A stretch of 60,120 bases of DNA from Streptomyces gilvus (GTDB taxonomy: Bacteria; Actinomycetota; Actinomycetes; Streptomycetales; Streptomycetaceae). The notes under the pieces were generated by a model. It saw nothing but the letters and a program-made list of their open reading frames with translations. It was not told the DNA's origin and made no database searches. Of the stretch, positions 16,871 through 27,502 are shown piece after piece. Both the position numbers and the translations under genes were made by a program. Within the stretch, counting starts at the first letter, position 1. Each line of letters starts with the position of its first letter. The stretch is taken from positions 1 to 60,120 of the forward strand of contig NZ_JAKWBE010000040.1 in assembly GCF_022513565.1 (NCBI RefSeq), read 5' to 3'.

Positions 16871-17266
16871 ATGCTTTCCCGCCTGTTTGCCCCCAAGGTC
16901 AAGGTCAGCGCGCACTGCGACCTGCCCTGCGGTGTGTACGACCCGGCCCAGGCCCGCATCGAGGCGGAGTCCGTGAAGGCCGTCCAGGAGAAGATGGCCG
17001 GCAACGACGACCCGCACTTCCAGGCGCGTGCCACCGTCATCAAGGAGCAGCGTGCCGAGCTCGCGAAGCACCACGTCTCGGTGCTCTGGAGCGACTACTT
17101 CAAGCCCCCGCACTTCGAGAAGTACCCGGAGCTGCACCAGCTGGTCAACGACACCCTGAAGGCCCTGTCGGCCGCCAAGGCGTCCACCGACCCGGCCACC
17201 GGCCAGAAGGCCCTCGACTATATCGCCCAGATCGACAAGATCTTCTGGGAGACCAAGAAGGCTTGA
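16871..17266 (+). CDS. sodN: Nickel superoxide dismutase precursor
   Basis: The protein is 131 residues: a 14-residue propeptide (MLSRLFAPKVKVSA) followed by the Ni-hook HCDLPCGVYDP, whose His1, Cys2 and Cys6 bind nickel after cleavage. It disproportionates superoxide in the cytoplasm as a four-helix-bundle hexamer. ATG 16871 is chosen for the exact propeptide length and a GGAAGGA site 7 bases upstream; an out-of-frame ATG at 16864 is rejected. The last seven codons form half of an integrated-element attachment site, but the protein is intact. Its original terminator appears to have been moved to 23 kb. Confidence 0.98.
   Translation: MLSRLFAPKVKVSAHCDLPCGVYDPAQARIEAESVKAVQEKMAGNDDPHFQARATVIKEQRAELAKHHVSVLWSDYFKPPHFEKYPELHQLVNDTLKALSAAKASTDPATGQKALDYIAQIDKIFWETKKA
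17245..17266 (+). repeat. attL (identical to the sodN 3' end)
   Basis: CTGGGAGACCAAGAAGGC followed by TTGA; it encodes the WETKKA* end of sodN. It differs from attR only at base 17263 (T versus C), a silent change in the Ala codon. Confidence 0.85.
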
Positions 17267-17273
17267 TCTATGG

Positions 17274-17999
17274 CTAGGCCGTCTGACCTGCGGTTTCGCG
17301 GGTCGCATCGCCTACCTGTCCGCACCCGGTCCGCAGGCCGCCGAGCACGGCGTCCATGACGGTCCGGGTGCGGTCTTCTTCTCCCGGCCACAGGTGCGCG
17401 TAGATCCGCAGTGTGATGACGGCGGACGCGTGGCCGAGAACCAGCTGGACCTGCTTGACGCTCGCACCGCCGGCGATGAGGGCGGAGGCGTAGAAGTGGC
17501 GCAGGTCGTGGGTCACCATGTGCGGCAGCTCGACGGGCTTGCGGCCCTCGCGCTCGGCCGCCTCGTTCTCCGCTGATTGGAGCGTCCTGCGAGCGCAGTT
17601 CCACTCCGTCTTCCAGCGGCGGTAGTTGAGGGGCTCGCCCTCCTCCATCGTGAACAGCCACTGCTTGGAGGGGCGCACGGCGAGGTGCGCGAGGAGAGCG
17701 TCCGTGACGACCTCGCCGACCGGGACCGTACGCCGCGACTTGGCGGTCTTCGGCAGGCCGATCTTCCCGGACTGGAGGCGCTGCCGCTCGACGCGGATGG
17801 TGCCAGCCTTGAAGTCGACGTCCGACACCTTCAGGCCGAGCAACTCGCCTATTCGCAAGCCTGATCCGGCAAGGGTGACGATCGCCGCGCGGATGTACGG
17901 CGGCATCACGCGGGCCATGGCCTCGACCTGCGCGACCGTGGGCGGGGTAACCTCCTCGTCCGGCATGGGCGGGAGGGTGATCCGGCCCGTCCGCCCCGA
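17274..17999 (-). pseudogene. Tyrosine recombinase/integrase, N-terminally truncated
   Basis: The remaining 230 or so residues hold the whole catalytic domain: R in LRIGELLGL, K in PKTAKSRRTVP, HDLRH, LGHAS, and the Tyr nucleophile in LRIYAHLW. The N-terminal SAM-like core-binding domain (about 150-190 residues) is missing. Homology-like sequence (TLPPMPDEEVTPPTV) ends near 17980-18000, where the frame runs into the start of the oppositely oriented RHS reading frame. It is the element's own integrase by position beside attL, and is likely inactive without the arm/core-binding domain. Confidence 0.85.
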
Positions 18000-20900
18000 C
18001 GAAGATCGTCTCCACGGACTATCCGTCGAGTTCCTGGGTCAAGGGCGCGGGCCAGGCAGGCACGGTCACAGTCACCCCGCCAGCCTCGGACCACAACTGG
18101 CTGGAGTGGTCCCTGGACGGTGTGACCTGGACCAAGGTCTCCACCGGCGGGTCGACGGCCGCCAAGGCCATCAGCGTCACCCCTCCGAAAGACGGCACGC
18201 ACACCCTCCAGGTCCGCGCGGTGGACAAGGCGGACAACAAGTCCGAGCCGATCGAATACATCTTCCACGCCGGACCGGGCGGTTTCATCGAGCCCTCCGA
18301 CAGCGAGCGCACCGCGCGCCGACTGCCGCTGACCGCCGAGGCCGACTCAGGCAAGTACAACAGCGTCTCTTTTTCCTGGCGCCGTTCCGAGGCGGACAGT
18401 TGGGTGAAGATCCCGGTCGGTGACATTGCCTCTGGCGGCGGCACGCTGACGGCATGGCCGGTGCCGCTGACTAACGGCAAGAACGCTCAGTTGGTCTGGG
18501 ATGCCTCCAGTACCGTCAACCCGGACGGCACGGTGCAGATCAAGGCCGACTTCACCGGCCCGAACAGTGCCTCGGGCAGCTCAGGACCGCTGACCGTGGT
18601 CGTCGACCGCACTGCTGACACCGCTGCGGTACAGGAGGTCGGCCCCGGCTCGGTCAATCTGCTCACCGGCGACTACACCCTCTCTGCCTCCGACGTGGCC
18701 TACTACGGCATGACCGTCACCCGCACCGCCTCCTCTCGCACGCCCACCGAAGGCGCCGAACAGGAAGGACAGGTACCGCTCTTCGGTTCCGCCTGGGTTT
18801 CCGGGGTCACCGCAGAGCTCACGGAGTCGGACTACTCTTTCCTTCGCCGCGTGTCCGACACAGCCGTCACCCTTATCAAGACCGACGGCACCAAGGTCGG
18901 TTTCACTGCGAACGCGGGCCGCACCGGTTGGGTTCCGGAGCCCGGGGCGGCGGATCTCACCCTGACTGGCAGCGTGAGCGCCTCGTTCGCCCTCCGCGAC
19001 GGTGAAGGCGTTATCACCGAGTTCGCCAAGCCCGACTCCTCAATGGACGCCTGGCAGGTCACCACCTCGCGCCTCGACGGCCTCGCCACGACCAGCACGA
19101 CCATCAAATCCGAAACGGTCGTCCAAGGCGGCAAGACCCTGGCACGACCGGTACGGATCGTGGCTCCGACCTCTGCAGTCGACAACGCCACCTGCTTGTC
19201 CACACCCACCACGAAGGGTTGCCGCGTACTGGAGTTCGTCTATGCAACCTCAACCACCGCAACTCAGACGGCCTTCGGCGACTACACAGGACAGGTCAAG
19301 GACGTCCGGCTGTACGCCACTGGCAAGGGCGGTACGTCGTCGACGGCACTGTCCGTCGCGACTTACCGTTACGACACCAATGGGCAGTTGCGCCAGCAGT
19401 GGAACCCGAGGCTGAGCCAAGACACCCAGACGCAGTACTCCTACGACGCATCCGGACGGGTCGTCCGATACCAGTCGACCACCGAGCAGCCATGGACCTT
19501 CACCTACGGCAAGGCCGGTGACACGGCGGTCGCAGGGGAAGGAATGCTGCTCAACGCATCGCGCCCCGCGCTCAAGCAGGGCACCGCGAACACGGTCGAC
19601 GGCAACGCCGTGACTACGCTGGTCTATGGCGTCCCTCTCACCGGGACAGCAGCCCCCTACAAGATGGGCGCCAGCGATGTGAAGGCGTGGGCCCAAACGG
19701 ACGCGCCGACGGATGCCACCGCTGTTTTTCCTGCCGACTCAGTACCCAGTTCCTCAACCGGTGCTGGTCTCGCAGCCACAGCCTACGGTCGCGCCACCAT
19801 CAGCTATTTGGACGCGTCCGGCCACACAGTGAATGAGGCCACCCCAGGCGGACACATCTCCACCGCCGAATCGGACCGCTTCGGCAACACCGTCCGAGAA
19901 CTCACTGCAGCCAACCGGTCGGTCGCCCTGGGGCTGACCGCCGGTAACAAGACGGTCCAGGCGGACCTGGGCATCGGACAGCTCGGCTCCGCGGAGCGTG
20001 CCCTGCTCCTGTCCACGATCACCGTCTACAACGACACAGGCGTCCGTGAACTTCAGGAGTTCGGTCCGCTGCGACGCATCGACCTCACCTCCGATCTCAA
20101 GTCCGGTACAACCACCCTGGCTTCGACCGGTACCTCCGTGACTGGCCGGAGCTGGACCGTGAAGGAATACGACACCGACCGTCCCACCGACGGCACGGCT
20201 AACGTGCGGGACCAGATCACCCGCACGACCCTCGGGGTCCAGGTGCGAGAGCACCCCACCGTCCAGGGCGACGCCCGTGTCACGCAAACCGTCTACGACT
20301 GGACACGCGGCGTACCGCTCAAGAAGATCCAGGACCCGGCCGGTCTCGCCCTCACCACCAGCTACCAGTACGACGACAAGGGCCAGGTGACGAAACAGAT
20401 CCCTCCCGGCGCGGCCGAGAGTGACACCGCCACCCAGGTGACCACCTTCTGGTCCGCCACCGCCACCGGCACCGGTACCTGCGCCGGCCGTCCAGAGTGG
20501 GCCGACTTGCTCTGCTCCTCAGGGCCCGGCGGCGCCATCACAGGCGGCGGAAGCAATCCCAACCAAATGGCCACCTACGAGTACGACTCCTGGGGCAACA
20601 CCGCATCGATCACCAACACGGCCAACAGCACCACACGCACCACCACCACGACCTACGACACTGCCGGTCGTGCATCGATCGTCACGGTGAGCGGTGGCCT
20701 GGGCCAGGCCGTGCCGTCCACCACGACCACGTACGACGCCTCCACGGGGCGCGTCATATCCGTGACCTCCACGTCCGGCGGGACGATCACCAAGGGTTAC
20801 GACACTCTCGGACGCCTCATCTCGTACAAGGACGCCGACGGTGGTACCACAATTACCGAGTACGACCGCCTGGATCGGCCGGTGAAGGTCACCGACAGCG

Positions 20901-22384
20901 TGCCTTCCACCCAGACCTATACCTACGACCAGACTGTGGAGCCGCGCGGACTGGCCACCACGATCACTGACTCCGCCGCCGGATCCTTCACAGGAACCTA
21001 CGATCCCGACGGGCTCCTGGTCGGCGAGAAACTGCCTGGCGGATACTCCCTGGCCATACGCACCGACACCACCGGTACGCCGGTCGAACGCTCCTACACT
21101 CGCGACAGCGACGGAGCGCTCGTCTACAGCAACGGCGTCGCAGAATCCGTCCACGACCAGACGACCCGCAACGCGGGCTGGTCCGACCAGAACTACACCT
21201 ACGACGCAGCAGGCCGCCTGACGCAGGTCCAGGACACCGCAGATACCGTTTGCACCCGCCGTGCGTACGGCTTTGACGCCCGCACCAACCGCAAGACACT
21301 GAACACGGTGGCGGGCGGACCGGGCGAGGACTGCCCGACCTCGGGCGGAACAGCAGTCACCACAACGTACGACTCGGCCGACCGCGTCGTCGCAACGGGC
21401 TACGTCTACGACGCCTTCAGCCGTACCACCACGCTGCCGGGTTCCGTCACAGTTGGTTATTTCGCGAATGACATCGCGCGACAACTGACGGCGGGCACCC
21501 AACGACAGACCTGGGACATCGACTCCGCACTGCGGTTCCGCACCTGGACCGTTGAGGACAGGACGTCCGGGACCTGGACCCAGGTAGGCAGCAAGACGAA
21601 CCACTACGACTGCGACTCCGACAGCCCACGGTGGATCGTGGAGGACAACGCGACTGGCGCCGTCACCCGCAATGTCTCTGCACTGGAAGGAGGACTGGCC
21701 GCCACGACGAGCGCTGCTGGCGACACGGTGTTGCAGCTCTCCACAGTTCATGGCGACGTGGCGCTGCAACTACCCCTCGACTCGTCTGTGGCACCGATCG
21801 CGCTCGACACCGACGAGTACGGCAATGTACGCGCCGACGCGACAGCTTCCCGGTACGGATGGCTGGGGGTCCGGCAGCGGTCCGGAGAGACGATCACCGG
21901 CGACATGCTCATGGGCATCCGGTTGTACGACCCGACCACCGGACGCTTCCTTTCTGTGGACCCGGTCTTCGGTGGCGGCGACAACCGCTACGGATACCCG
22001 GGCGACCCCGTCAATAAGAACGACCTCGACGGCCGCAAGTGGAAGTGCAAGGCCAAGTGCCAGCTGGCCGGCCGGGGAGCACACTGCACCGGATACATCT
22101 ACGGGGCAGGGTCAGGCCACAGCCAGGAAGCCGCCGCCAGAGACGCGAAGCGGGACGCAGGGCAACAAGCTCCGCGCGGCTGCTATCCCCGGCACTGCAG
22201 GGCGTACGACTGCACGAAGAGCTCGCTCCGCCAATGGTGGGACGGCAACTACAGCCCGCGCAACATCCACCGGCACAACGCACCCAACTGGATGCGACGC
22301 GCCAATCACTACTCGTGGGGCATCATGTTCCACAGCGAAGTATGGAGGGGCACTTACGGCAGCTGGTGCGGCTGCAGTCCCTGA
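17981..22384 (+). pseudogene. RHS-repeat protein, 5'-truncated, with cysteine-rich C-terminal tip
   Basis: The open frame is about 1467 codons without a credible start; a stop at 17978-17980 immediately precedes it, and no signal peptide exists. N-terminal Ig-like segments (APTKIVSTDYPSSSW) are followed by many YD/RHS repeats such as YEYDSWGN and YDTLGRLISYKD. The RHS core ends at YDPTTGRFLSVDPVFGGGDNRYGYPGDPVNKNDLDG (about base 22030). The last 113 or so residues are a variable tip rich in Cys (KWKCKAKCQ, RGCYPRHCRAYDC, GSWCGC), the position where polymorphic toxins carry their toxic domain. I do not recognise the fold. Codon use is less GC3-biased than the flanking genes. Confidence 0.8.
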
Positions 22385-22541
22385 CCCACCCGGCTGACGC
22401 GCGCCTATGACGCGTCGGCCCAGCCTCAGCGGTGCCTCCCGGGATGGGTGTCCCGGGAGGCACCGCACTCCTCCGCGGCTACCGGTACCGGGCCGTGGAA
22501 GCGTGCTATCCCGCCCCGCCCATGGACAGAGGACAACAGTC

Positions 22542-22823
22542 TTGCCTGACCCGACCCAGGACACTCCAGAACAGCCCAAACTCTGGCAAGTGAAGATCGC
22601 GCTCATCGCAACAGCCGCACAGCACGAAGAAGTGATGGACCGGATCGTCGAAGTGCTGTGCCCCGACCCGGGCCACGACGGGCCATGCCCCATTCCATGG
22701 GGTATGCACAGTGTCAATGGCGAGTCCTTGTCCCATCGGGAGCGCAAGGCACTGCTGACGGAGATCAAGGAGACCAACTGGGGCCCGGACGAGGCTGAAG
22801 GCGGAGAGGAAACCGAGAGGTAG
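22542..22823 (+). CDS. Small acidic protein downstream of the RHS tip, candidate immunity protein
   Basis: The protein is 93 residues: PKLWQVKIALIATAAQHEEV, then DRIVEVLCPDPGHDGPCPIPW, ending in an acidic EAEGGEETER tail. TTG at 22542 is preferred because GAGGA lies about 9 bases upstream; the open frame starts earlier without a ribosome site. Its position directly after the RHS gene, same strand, and its small acidic nature fit an immunity protein neutralising the RHS tip toxin. This is inference from context; I do not recognise the family. Confidence 0.6.
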   Translation: MPDPTQDTPEQPKLWQVKIALIATAAQHEEVMDRIVEVLCPDPGHDGPCPIPWGMHSVNGESLSHRERKALLTEIKETNWGPDEAEGGEETER

Positions 22824-22968
22824 GCCGCTCAGAAGCCCGGCGACCAGTCCGCACACAGTCCGCAGAACACCCGCTCAAGACCGTCGCACCCCATCGCCAC
22901 CCATCCCCAAAAGGCCAGGTCAGCGCCCCACAGGAAAGTTCCCCGCAGGTCACCGACCCGGCCCATTA

Positions 22969-22990
22969 CTGGGAGACCAAGAAGGCCTGA
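22969..22990 (+). repeat. attR (orphan copy of the sodN 3' end)
   Basis: CTGGGAGACCAAGAAGGC followed by CTGA. It still reads as the SOD C-terminus but is detached from any gene. A terminator hairpin follows 24 bases later. Confidence 0.85.
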
Positions 22991-23013
22991 CACAAGGCCT
23001 GACGAACTTCCGA

Positions 23014-23044
23014 GGGCCCGGTCGTCTTCCGCTCGACCGGGCCC
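23014..23044 (+). terminator. Hairpin terminator after attR, probably the original sodN terminator
   Basis: GGGCCCGGTCG (23014-23024) pairs with CGACCGGGCCC (23034-23044), followed by CTTCG. It lies 24 bases beyond the orphan sodN end, the normal distance for a terminator. The 23045-23240 stretch holds no gene I trust. Confidence 0.7.
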
Positions 23045-23240
23045 CTTCGTCATGCCCGGCACGGCACCGCACGGACCGTGACACCGGTCGCACATCCCCG
23101 CCACCACCCCGCCGATCGGAAGCCCCCATGCCTGCCCCGGTCTGGAAGTCGGCCGGAATCGCAGCGCTTCAGGGCGAGCCGGCCGCTCTGGCGCTGCTCG
23201 TGGGAGTCCTCGTCGCCGACGCGACGACGTGCTTCGGGGT

Positions 23241-24149
23241 CTAGCCGGGCCGGTCCGCGTGGTCGTCCTCGCCTGCCTCCAGGAGGCCCGCCGCCGCGCC
23301 CACGATGCGGGGGTCGGGGCGGCCGACGACCTCCTCGTCCTTGTCGGAGTAGGCGAAGCGGGCCAGCACGCTGCGCATCGCCTCGACGCGGGCGCGCTTC
23401 TTGTCGTTGCTCTTCACCACGGTCCAGGGCGCGTGTTCGGTGTCCGTCTCCCGGAACATGGCGACCTTGGCCGCGGTGTAGTCGTCCCAGCGGTCCAGGG
23501 ACGCGAGGTCCATGGGGCTGAGCTTCCACTGCCGTACGGGGTCGACCTGACGGATCGTGAAGCGGGTGCGCTGCTCGCTCTGCGAGACGGAGAACCAGAA
23601 CTTCACCAGGTCGACGCCGTCGTCCACCAGCATCCGCTCGAACAAGGGGGCCTGGCGCATGAAGCGCAGGTAGTCGTCGTCCGAGCAGAAGCCCATCACC
23701 CGCTCCACACCGGCCCGGTTGTACCAGGACCGGTCGAAGAGGACGATCTCGCCGGCGGTGGGCAGGTGTTCGACGTAGCGCTGGAAGTACCACTGGCCGC
23801 TCTCGCGCTCCGTCGGCTTCTCCAGCGCCACCACCCTCGCGCCCCGCGGGTTGAGATGCTCGGTGAACCGTTTGATGGTGCCGCCCTTGCCGGCCGCGTC
23901 CCGTCCCTCGAAGACGATGACGAGCCGGCGGCCGGTCTCCCTGACCCAGCTCTGCAGCTTCAGCAGTTCGATCTGCTGCAGCCGCTTGTGCCACTCGTAC
24001 TCCTTGCGCTCCATCCGCTGTGCGTACGGGTAGTTCTCCCGCCAGGTGTCGATGGGCGAGCCGTCCGGGCGGATCAGCACGGGGTCGTCGGGGTCGGTGT
24101 AGTCGACCTTCAGGTCGGCCTGTTCGGCCAGCAGGGGCGGGGTGGTCAT
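23241..24149 (-). CDS. ppk2: Polyphosphate kinase 2 (PPK2)
   Basis: The protein is 302 residues. It has Walker A FEGRDAAGKGGTIKRF (about residues 80-95), the basic EKPTERE segment and Walker B-like IVLFDRSWYNRAGVERVMGF, with the lid region downstream (SQSEQRTRFTIRQVDPVRQWKLSPMD). PPK2 enzymes transfer phosphate between polyphosphate and nucleotides, mostly making GTP/ATP from GDP/ADP or AMP. ATG 24149 has AGGAGG 6 bases upstream. It is the last of three co-directional genes after a phosphate transporter, suggesting shared use in phosphate storage. The nucleotide specificity class cannot be fixed by eye. Confidence 0.95.
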   Translation of the reverse strand: MTTPPLLAEQADLKVDYTDPDDPVLIRPDGSPIDTWRENYPYAQRMERKEYEWHKRLQQIELLKLQSWVRETGRRLVIVFEGRDAAGKGGTIKRFTEHLNPRGARVVALEKPTERESGQWYFQRYVEHLPTAGEIVLFDRSWYNRAGVERVMGFCSDDDYLRFMRQAPLFERMLVDDGVDLVKFWFSVSQSEQRTRFTIRQVDPVRQWKLSPMDLASLDRWDDYTAAKVAMFRETDTEHAPWTVVKSNDKKRARVEAMRSVLARFAYSDKDEEVVGRPDPRIVGAAAGLLEAGEDDHADRPG

Positions 24150-24178
24150 GCGGTCCTCCTGAGGTGGTTCTCGGCGGC

Positions 24179-24412
24179 TCAGTGGAACTGCGGCACGATC
24201 AGGTAGATGCCGTACACCACCACGGCCGCGCAGGCGAGGAAGCACAGCCCGGCCTGGGCCATGCCGACGGCCGACGTGCCGCCGCCCTCCTCGCGGGCGC
24301 CCTCGTAGCGGGCGAGGCCGAGGACGCCGAGGGCGAAGACGACGACCACGGCGACGGTGACGCCGATGCTCACCGCGGTCACCTTGCCGAGCGCGTTCCA
24401 GTCCAGATCCAT
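24179..24412 (-). CDS. Small membrane protein between phosphate transporter and PPK2
   Basis: The protein is 77 residues with two membrane helices: VTAVSIGVTVAVVVVFALGVLGLA near the N-terminus and AQAGLCFLACAAVVVYGIYLIV near the C-terminus, joined by a charged EGAREEGGG loop. Start ATG 24412 lies 16 bases after the PiT stop and its own stop lies 29 bases before PPK2, so the three genes are probably one operon. Function unknown; its position suggests a role with the phosphate transporter. Confidence 0.8.
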   Translation of the reverse strand: MDLDWNALGKVTAVSIGVTVAVVVVFALGVLGLARYEGAREEGGGTSAVGMAQAGLCFLACAAVVVYGIYLIVPQFH

Positions 24413-24428
24413 CGAAGCTCTCCCTGCC

Positions 24429-25583
<1,155 letters not shown>

Positions 25584-25693
25584 GTCTCCATGGGAGCAAG
25601 GGCTTTCGTACGGCAGGCGAACTCAGGGCGAAGCGCGCTCCAGGTGCAGGCACCGTGCAGGCACCCGAGCGGTGAGGATCGTGCGATGCTGAC

Positions 25694-26101
25694 GTGGTGA
25701 ACCGTGAGGACCTGGTACGTCTGCGCAAGGCCCGCGACCGCATGGACCGCGAGTACGCCGAACCCCTCGACGTGCCCGCCCTCGCCCGCACCGCCCTGAT
25801 GTCGCCCGGCCACTTCCAGCGGCTGTTCCGCGAGGCCTACGGCGAGACTCCGTACAGCTACCTCATGACCCGCCGGGTCGAACGCGCCAAGACCCTGCTG
25901 CGCCGGGGCGACCTCACGGTCACGGAGGTCTGCTTCGCGGTCGGCTGCACCTCCCTCGGCTCCTTCAGCTCCCGTTTCACGGAGCTGGTGGGGGAGTCCC
26001 CGAGCGCCTACCGGGCCCGCTCGCACGAGGAGAGCGCGGAGATCCCGCCGTGTGTCGCACGGGTGTACACCCGCCCGACCAGGACGTATCGGCCGTACTG
26101 A
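25694..26101 (+). CDS. AraC-family regulator consisting of the DNA-binding domain only
   Basis: The protein is 135 residues. The two helix-turn-helix motifs are ARTALMSPGHFQRLFREAYG and VCFAVGCTSLGSFSSRFTELVGESPSAYR. No ligand domain is present, so it may act as a SoxS/MarA-like activator controlled by its level. GTG at 25694 and 25697 are both possible starts. It lies 15 bases before a VOC-protein gene on the same strand, which it probably regulates. The upstream 110 bp separate it from the divergent phosphate-transporter gene. Confidence 0.9.
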   Translation: MVNREDLVRLRKARDRMDREYAEPLDVPALARTALMSPGHFQRLFREAYGETPYSYLMTRRVERAKTLLRRGDLTVTEVCFAVGCTSLGSFSSRFTELVGESPSAYRARSHEESAEIPPCVARVYTRPTRTYRPY

Positions 26102-26116
26102 CCTTAGGTTGGAAGC

Positions 26117-26530
26117 ATGGACCTCAAACTCAACACGTGTTTCATCGCGGTCGACGATCACGACAAGGCGATGGAGTTCTACTGCGACGTCCTGGGCCTG
26201 GAGGTCCGCAACGACGTCAAGTACGAGGGCATGCGCTGGGTGACCGTCGGGTCGCCGCTGCAGCCGGACGTGTCGATCGTGCTGGAGCCGCCGGCGGCCA
26301 ACCCCGACCTCTCCCCCGCCGACCGGGACGCGATGGAGCAGCTGCTGGCCAAGGGCGTGCTGCGCGGGGTCAACTTCACGACCGAGGACTGCGACGCCCT
26401 CTTCGCCCGCGTCCGGGAGTCCGGTGCCGAGGTGATCCAGGAACCGATGGACATGCCGTACGGGGTCCGCGACTGCGCGTTCCGGGACCCGGCCGGGAAC
26501 ATGCTGCGGTTCATGGAGCGCAAGGGGTGA
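26117..26530 (+). CDS. VOC (glyoxalase/bleomycin resistance) family protein
   Basis: The protein is 137 residues, one pair of beta-alpha-beta-beta-beta modules: LNTCFIAVDDHDKAMEFYCDVLGLEVR at the start and CAFRDPAGNMLRFMERKG at the end, with an EPMDMPYGVRDCAF metal-site region. The VOC fold binds metals or small ligands; glyoxalase, dioxygenase or antibiotic-binding activity cannot be distinguished. It follows the AraC gene closely and its stop overlaps the next VOC gene (GTGA). Confidence 0.92.
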   Translation: MDLKLNTCFIAVDDHDKAMEFYCDVLGLEVRNDVKYEGMRWVTVGSPLQPDVSIVLEPPAANPDLSPADRDAMEQLLAKGVLRGVNFTTEDCDALFARVRESGAEVIQEPMDMPYGVRDCAFRDPAGNMLRFMERKG

Positions 26531-27273
26531 GCGGACGGGTCCGGTGGACGTACGCCTTCATCGACCGCCCGGCCGGGGCCTTCGGCGCCGCCTGCGCGTT
26601 CTGGACGGCCGTGACGGGTACACGGCTGTCCGAACTCCGGGGTGACGACAAGGAGTTCACCACCCTTCTGCACGACGGAGCCGACGCCTGCGTGAAGGCG
26701 CAGGCGGTCGCCTCGGGGCCCGGCGGCGCCCATCTCGACTTCCCGGTGGAGGACGTACGGGAGTTCATGGACGCGGCGCTGCGGCTGGGGGCGGAGACGG
26801 TCGCCGATCACGGGACCTGGGCCGTACTGCGCTCGCCCGCCGGGCAGTTGTTCTGCACCATGCCGTGGCGCGCTGAGTCGGTCCGGCCGCCGGTCGTGCG
26901 CGGCAGTCGTCTCGACCAGGTGTGCGTGGACCTCGCGCCGTCCGCGTACGACGGCGAAGTCGCCTTCTGGAGCGCCCTGTTGGCGGACTGGGAGTCCGTC
27001 CCCGGCTCACGACCCGAGTTCCACGTGATCAAGCCGCCGCCGGGGCTGCCGGTCCGGATCCTCCTCCAGCGGCTCGGCGAGGAACGCCCGACCACCGCCC
27101 ACCTGGACCTGGCCTGCGCCGACGCCGGGGCGACCCGCGCCGAACACGAGCGCCTGGGAGCCGAGTTCGCCGCCGAGGGCTTCGGCTGGACGGTGCTGCG
27201 CGACCCGGCGGGCGGGCTGTACTGCCTGACGGGCCGCGCTCCGGAGACGGGTGGCCTGCCTACCCCGTGCTGA
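26527..27273 (+). CDS. Two-domain VOC family protein
   Basis: The protein is 248 residues with two tandem VOC-like domains (about residues 1-118 and 125-240). Each ends in a typical LRSPAGQLFCTMP or LRDPAGGLYCLTG strand. GTG 26527 overlaps the stop of the preceding VOC gene by four bases (GTGA), so the two are translationally coupled. The AraC-VOC-VOC trio probably responds to one small molecule, still unknown. The 3' end overlaps the convergent small membrane-protein gene by 14 bases. Confidence 0.88.
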   Translation: MSGRVRWTYAFIDRPAGAFGAACAFWTAVTGTRLSELRGDDKEFTTLLHDGADACVKAQAVASGPGGAHLDFPVEDVREFMDAALRLGAETVADHGTWAVLRSPAGQLFCTMPWRAESVRPPVVRGSRLDQVCVDLAPSAYDGEVAFWSALLADWESVPGSRPEFHVIKPPPGLPVRILLQRLGEERPTTAHLDLACADAGATRAEHERLGAEFAAEGFGWTVLRDPAGGLYCLTGRAPETGGLPTPC

Positions 27274-27502
27274 CCACGCAGATGATGCGGTCAGGGCCGG
27301 AGGTGCGCACCGAGGTCGGGCAGTCGGTGGGCACGTGCCGTGCGACGGAGGGCGACAGACTGGGTCTCGCCTTCTCCCAGCCGGCCGGCGAGTCGGAACC
27401 CGACTCCCCCAGCCACAGCGTCAGCGCTCCGCCGACGACCACCGCGCCGAGCCACACCCCCACGGCCCAGCGCCACGCCCTCCGCCGTGCTAAACCGCTC
27501 AC
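27260..27502 (-). CDS. Small secreted or membrane-anchored protein
   Basis: The protein is 80 residues. A positively charged start (LARRRAWRW) precedes one hydrophobic helix (AVGVWLGAVVVGGALTLWL), then a polar extracytoplasmic tail with two Cys (PTDCPTSV, IICVV). GTG 27502 overlaps the DUF952 stop by GTGA, and this start gives a sensible anchor. Function unknown; short Streptomyces proteins of this layout are common. Confidence 0.65.
   Translation of the reverse strand: MSGLARRRAWRWAVGVWLGAVVVGGALTLWLGESGSDSPAGWEKARPSLSPSVARHVPTDCPTSVRTSGPDRIICVVSTG

Larger units (their letters stand above)
17245..22990. mobile_element. Remnant integrative element inserted at the 3' end of sodN
   Basis: 5.7 kb are bounded by a 22-bp direct repeat (21/22 identical). 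The left copy is the end of sodN itself and the right copy is an orphan SOD C-terminus. A tyrosine integrase lies next to the left end with its stop 8 bases beyond attL, as in many actinobacterial integrative elements. The integrase and the RHS gene are both truncated at one internal junction, so the element is probably immobile. No replication, transfer or excisionase gene remains. Confidence 0.85.

Noticed and set aside
23128..23244. Mini-ORF of 38 residues after the displaced sodN terminator
   Set aside because: No ribosome site, no recognisable feature, overlaps the PPK2 stop.
25584..25700. PhoP box upstream of the phosphate transporter
   Set aside because: Only one GGTGAAC-like unit is visible near 25697, inside the AraC start; no tandem repeats.
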